Program-made: the position numbers and the translations under genes
Origin: Cyanobacteria bacterium Co-bin13
Lineage (GTDB): Bacteria; Cyanobacteriota; Cyanobacteriia; Phormidesmidales; Phormidesmidaceae
Reading direction: 5' to 3'
DNA: 8,686 nt
Assembly (NCBI GenBank): GCA_014534385.1
Contig: JACVRP010000134.1
Location: forward strand, 1-8,686
The notes under the pieces: generated by a model
What the model was told of the DNA's origin: nothing
Seen by the model: only the letters and a program-made list of their open reading frames with translations
Databases searched by the model: none
Shown here: in pieces, positions 5,846 to 8,686 of the stretch
Numbering within the stretch: the stretch's first letter is position 1
Layout: the number at the start of each line of letters is the position of its first letter

Positions 5846-8686
5846 GTGGTTGCACAAGTCACCAAACCCAGTTACGAGGCGAAGACTCAGGCGATTGCCA
5901 GCGCCCTGCTCGGAGCCACCCGCGAGAAGCGCTCGATCTTCGCCCAGATGCGGGACCAAATGCGCTGGGATGACAAGCTCCTGGCCTTTGCGATGAGCAA
6001 TCCAGGGCTACGGGTCCAGCTATTCCGGTTTATCGATGCCCTGCCAGCGCTCTCTAGCAAGCCCGAGATCGCCCGCCACATGCAGGAGTACCTGGCAGAC
6101 GACTCGGTTGAACTGCCAGGGGCCCTGAAAAATCTGCTCAACTTCACCAGCCCTGAGTCAGTTCCCGGTCAGCTGGCGGCCTCTACCGTTGCCCCCGCTG
6201 TCGAGACCCTGGCCAACCGCTACATTTCCGGCGAAACCATCGAGCAGGCGATTAAAACCGTGGAGCGGCTGCGCCGAGATCGCACAACCTTCACGATGGA
6301 TTTGCTGGGCGAAGCCGTTATCACCGAAACCGAGGCCGAAGCCTACCTCAACCGCTACCTGGAGCTGATGGAGCAGATGACTGCTGCCTCGAAGCGGTGG
6401 AACACGGTTGATCAAATCGATGTGGCTGACGGTCAGCCCCTCTCCAAGGTGCAGGTATCGGTTAAGCTGACGGCCTTTTATTCCCAGTTTGACCCGCTAG
6501 ATGAGCAGGGCACCCAGACTCAGGTGAGCCAGCACGTTCGCACCCTGCTGCGCCGGGCCGAGGCGCTGGGCGTAGCCGTCCACTTCGACATGGAGCAGTA
6601 CCGCTACAAGGATCTCACCCTGGCCATTCTCAAAGACGTCTTGATGGAGGACGAGTTTCGCCAGCGAGACAACCTGGGCGTGACGCTGCAGGCTTACTTA
6701 AAAGACAGCTACTCCGACCTGCAGGACCTGATTACCTGGGCTAAGCAGCGCGGCACGCCGCTCACGGTGCGCCTGGTCAAAGGAGCCTACTGGGACCAGG
6801 AGACCATCACCTCGCTGCAAAACGACTGGCCTAACCCGGTCTACAGCCAAAAAATCTCCACCGATGCTAACTTCGAGCGCATGACCCGGCTCCTAATGGA
6901 GAACCATGAGGTGCTTTATGCAGCGATTGGTAGTCATAACGTGCGATCGCAAGCCCACGCTATGGCCATCGCCGAAGAACTCAACATTCCCCGTCGCCGG
7001 ATCGAGCTGCAGGTGCTCTACGGCATGGCCGACAAGCTGGCCCGAGCACTGGCCGATCGGGGTTATCGGGTACGGGTCTACTGCCCCTACGGCGAACTGA
7101 TTCCCGGTATGGCCTACCTGATTCGCCGCCTGCTGGAAAATACGGCGAATACGTCTTTCCTGCGGCAAAACCTGGAGGAGAGGCCGACAGCGGAGCTGTT
7201 GGCGGCACCGGAGTTTGCCCCAGAGGATGCAGGGGAGCAGGGGAGCAGAGGAGCAAGGGGAGCAGTTCCCTTCCACAACGTTGCGGATACGGATTATTCG
7301 GTGGCTGACCTGCGGATTGAGGCGACGGCGGCGCTGCGGTCGGTGCGGCAGCAGTTGGGCCAGCGCTATGCGCCGCTGATTGATGGGGAGCGGGTGAATA
7401 CGGAGGCTCATTTCGAGTCGGTGAACCCGTCGAACCCAAAGGAACTGGTCGGTAAGGTGGGCTTGGCCAGTCAGGAACAGGCCGATCGGGCAATTGCGGC
7501 GGCCAAGGCGGCTTTTCCTGGCTGGCAGGCGACTCCGGCTAGGGAGCGGGCGGCGATTTTGCGCCGCGCTGCGGATCTGATGGAGGCTCGCCGCCACGAG
7601 CTGAATGCCTGGATTGTGCTGGAGGTGGGCAAGCCGCTGCGGGAGGCTGACCCCGAGGTGTCGGAAGCCATTGACTTCTGCCGCTACTATGCCGATGAGA
7701 TGGAGCGGTTAGATCGGGGGGTGGCCTACGACTATCCGGGTGAGACCAACCGCTACCGCTATTTCCCTAGGGGCACTGTGGTGGTGATTTCGCCGTGGAA
7801 TTTTCCGCTTGCGATCGCAACCGGCATGACCGTCGCTGCCCTCGTTACCGGCAACTGCACCCTGCTCAAACCGGCAGAAAACTCCTCGGTGATTGCCGCC
7901 AAGCTAGCCGAAATCCTGGTCGAAGCCGGCATGCCCAAGGGCGTGTTCCAGTTCGTTCCGGCCAAAGGCTCTACCGTGGGCGCTCACATGGTGCAGCACC
8001 CTGACGTTCACATGATTATGTTTACCGGCTCTAAAGAAGTCGGGTGCCGCATCTATGCCGAGGCCGCCCAGCTGCGGCCCGGCCAGAAGCACCTGAAGCG
8101 AGTCGTGGCTGAAATGGGCGGCAAAAACGCCATCATCGTCGATGAGAGTGCTGATCTCGATCAGGCGGTGCAGGGCGTGGTCAAATCGGCCTTTGGCTAC
8201 AGCGGCCAGAAGTGCTCTGCCTGCTCCCGCGTCATCGTGCTGGAGTCTATTTACGATACTTTCGTCAACCGTGTTGTCGAGGCGACCCGCTCCCTCAATG
8301 TGGGGGTAGCCGAGCATCCTGGCACCAAAGTAGGCCCAGTGGTCGATGCTGCTGCCCACTCACGCATCCAAGAGTACATCGAGCAGGGCAAACAGGAAGC
8401 TCAGCTGGCGCTGCAGATGCCAGCCCCCGATGGCGGCTACTTCGTCGGGCCAACGGTCTTTACCGACGTCTCACCCAATGCCGTAATTGCCCAAGAAGAA
8501 ATTTTTGGGCCGGTCCTGGCCGTGATTAAGGCCAAGACCTTTGACGAGGCCATCGACATTGCCAACGGCACCGACTACGGCCTCACAGGTGGCCTCTTCT
8601 CCCGCACGCCCTCTCACATTGAGCGGGCTCAGGCAGATTTCGCTGTCGGCAACCTGTATATTAACCGGGGCATTACCGGCGCTATC
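5846..8686 (+). CDS. putA: Bifunctional proline dehydrogenase / L-glutamate gamma-semialdehyde dehydrogenase (3' partial)
   Basis: This enzyme oxidises proline to pyrroline-5-carboxylate with FAD and then to glutamate with NAD. The first 947 codons are visible and a few dozen lie past the edge. It starts at GTG with a strong Shine-Dalgarno site. The proline dehydrogenase barrel spans about 130-440. Lys207 (VSVKLTAF), Asp248 (HFDMEQY), Arg309 (VRLVKGAYWD), Tyr412 (VYCPYGE) and the Arg427-Arg428 pair (RRLLEN) match E. coli PutA Lys329, Asp370, Arg431, Tyr540 and Arg555-Arg556 in context. The aldehyde dehydrogenase part (about 485 onward) has PWNFP with Asn652, FTGS (726-729), Glu756 (EMGGKN) and the nucleophile Cys790 (GQKCSA). 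All catalytic residues look intact. There is no N-terminal ribbon-helix-helix domain, so unlike E. coli PutA it should not repress its own gene. The interdomain linker (about 440-485) carries an in-frame octamer repeat, and codon use changes around it. Confidence 0.96.
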   Translation, partial: MVAQVTKPSYEAKTQAIASALLGATREKRSIFAQMRDQMRWDDKLLAFAMSNPGLRVQLFRFIDALPALSSKPEIARHMQEYLADDSVELPGALKNLLNFTSPESVPGQLAASTVAPAVETLANRYISGETIEQAIKTVERLRRDRTTFTMDLLGEAVITETEAEAYLNRYLELMEQMTAASKRWNTVDQIDVADGQPLSKVQVSVKLTAFYSQFDPLDEQGTQTQVSQHVRTLLRRAEALGVAVHFDMEQYRYKDLTLAILKDVLMEDEFRQRDNLGVTLQAYLKDSYSDLQDLITWAKQRGTPLTVRLVKGAYWDQETITSLQNDWPNPVYSQKISTDANFERMTRLLMENHEVLYAAIGSHNVRSQAHAMAIAEELNIPRRRIELQVLYGMADKLARALADRGYRVRVYCPYGELIPGMAYLIRRLLENTANTSFLRQNLEERPTAELLAAPEFAPEDAGEQGSRGARGAVPFHNVADTDYSVADLRIEATAALRSVRQQLGQRYAPLIDGERVNTEAHFESVNPSNPKELVGKVGLASQEQADRAIAAAKAAFPGWQATPARERAAILRRAADLMEARRHELNAWIVLEVGKPLREADPEVSEAIDFCRYYADEMERLDRGVAYDYPGETNRYRYFPRGTVVVISPWNFPLAIATGMTVAALVTGNCTLLKPAENSSVIAAKLAEILVEAGMPKGVFQFVPAKGSTVGAHMVQHPDVHMIMFTGSKEVGCRIYAEAAQLRPGQKHLKRVVAEMGGKNAIIVDESADLDQAVQGVVKSAFGYSGQKCSACSRVIVLESIYDTFVNRVVEATRSLNVGVAEHPGTKVGPVVDAAAHSRIQEYIEQGKQEAQLALQMPAPDGGYFVGPTVFTDVSPNAVIAQEEIFGPVLAVIKAKTFDEAIDIANGTDYGLTGGLFSRTPSHIERAQADFAVGNLYINRGITGAI
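7229..7265 (+). repeat. Octamer repeat GCAGGGGA inside putA
   Basis: Four consecutive units are GCAGGGGA (7229-7236), GCAGGGGA (7237-7244), GCAGAGGA (7245-7252) and the 9-base GCAAGGGGA (7253-7261), followed by a partial GCAG. The units total 33 bp, exactly 11 codons, encoding the low-complexity stretch AGEQGSRGARG (residues 462-472) in the linker between the two enzyme domains. The extra base in the fourth unit keeps the frame. Confidence 0.85.

Noticed and set aside
5782..5973. 63-codon plus-strand open frame at the start of putA
   Set aside because: It starts at a TTG, overlaps putA in another frame and lacks a Shine-Dalgarno site. putA itself has AGGAGG and conserved sequence downstream.
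7229..7265. Short repeats considered as a CRISPR array
   Set aside because: The units are 8-9 bases with no spacers and lie inside a coding frame.
6893..7597. 234-codon open frame on the minus strand inside putA
   Set aside because: It is fully antisense to the conserved PutA coding frame, and its composition (rich in Arg, Pro, Ser, Gln) is what the opposite strand of GC-rich sequence gives. It overlaps the block of G-ending codons, which removes stops on the other strand.
7904..8359. 151-codon minus-strand open frame opposite the aldehyde dehydrogenase part of putA
   Set aside because: The plus strand encodes intact catalytic motifs here (FTGS, EMGGKN, GQKCSA), so this is a shadow.

Overview
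The window looks like chromosomal DNA of a cyanobacterium, probably a moderately GC-rich filamentous or Leptolyngbya-like lineage (the lineage is inference). The support is eight copies of the cyanobacterial HIP1 octamer GCGATCGC in 8.7 kb, a DUF4278-type small protein (a family largely confined to cyanobacteria), an S9D peptidase of the type that gave rise to the plant chloroplast glutamyl endopeptidase, and purine-rich short repeats of a kind common in cyanobacterial intergenic DNA.

Layout. Three genes lie on the minus strand in the left half: a GAF-domain protein with a C-terminal CxxC...CxxC module (315-1064), a 61-residue DUF4278 protein with its own Shine-Dalgarno site and terminator (1457-1642), and an exported S9D prolyl-oligopeptidase-family peptidase (1856-4291). 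Two genes lie on the plus strand: a seven-repeat TPR protein (4613-5449) and a bifunctional proline dehydrogenase / glutamate-semialdehyde dehydrogenase, putA (5846 to past the right edge; 947 codons are visible and the last few dozen are missing). The peptidase and TPR genes are divergent, and the 321 bp between them holds a 117-bp hairpin-rich palindromic element. Gaps are all about 200 bp or more, so nothing here looks like a tight operon.

How the genes relate. There is no evident shared pathway. PutA oxidises proline to glutamate and the S9D peptidase could release peptides or amino acids in the periplasm, but a functional link is only a guess. The GAF protein is a likely small-molecule or redox sensor without an output domain, and the TPR protein is a scaffold of unknown partner.

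What deserves a second look. An octamer repeat lies in frame in the linker between the two PutA enzyme domains, where gain or loss of one unit would uncouple them. A block of about 600 bp around it has different synonymous codon use from the rest of putA. The other main leads are the palindromic element between the divergent genes, several clean palindromes and a terminator-like hairpin in the putA leader, and a related purine-rich repeat directly behind the peptidase stop codon. I found no defence system, CRISPR array, transposase, rRNA or tRNA. Most of the window is ordinary cyanobacterial gene content.
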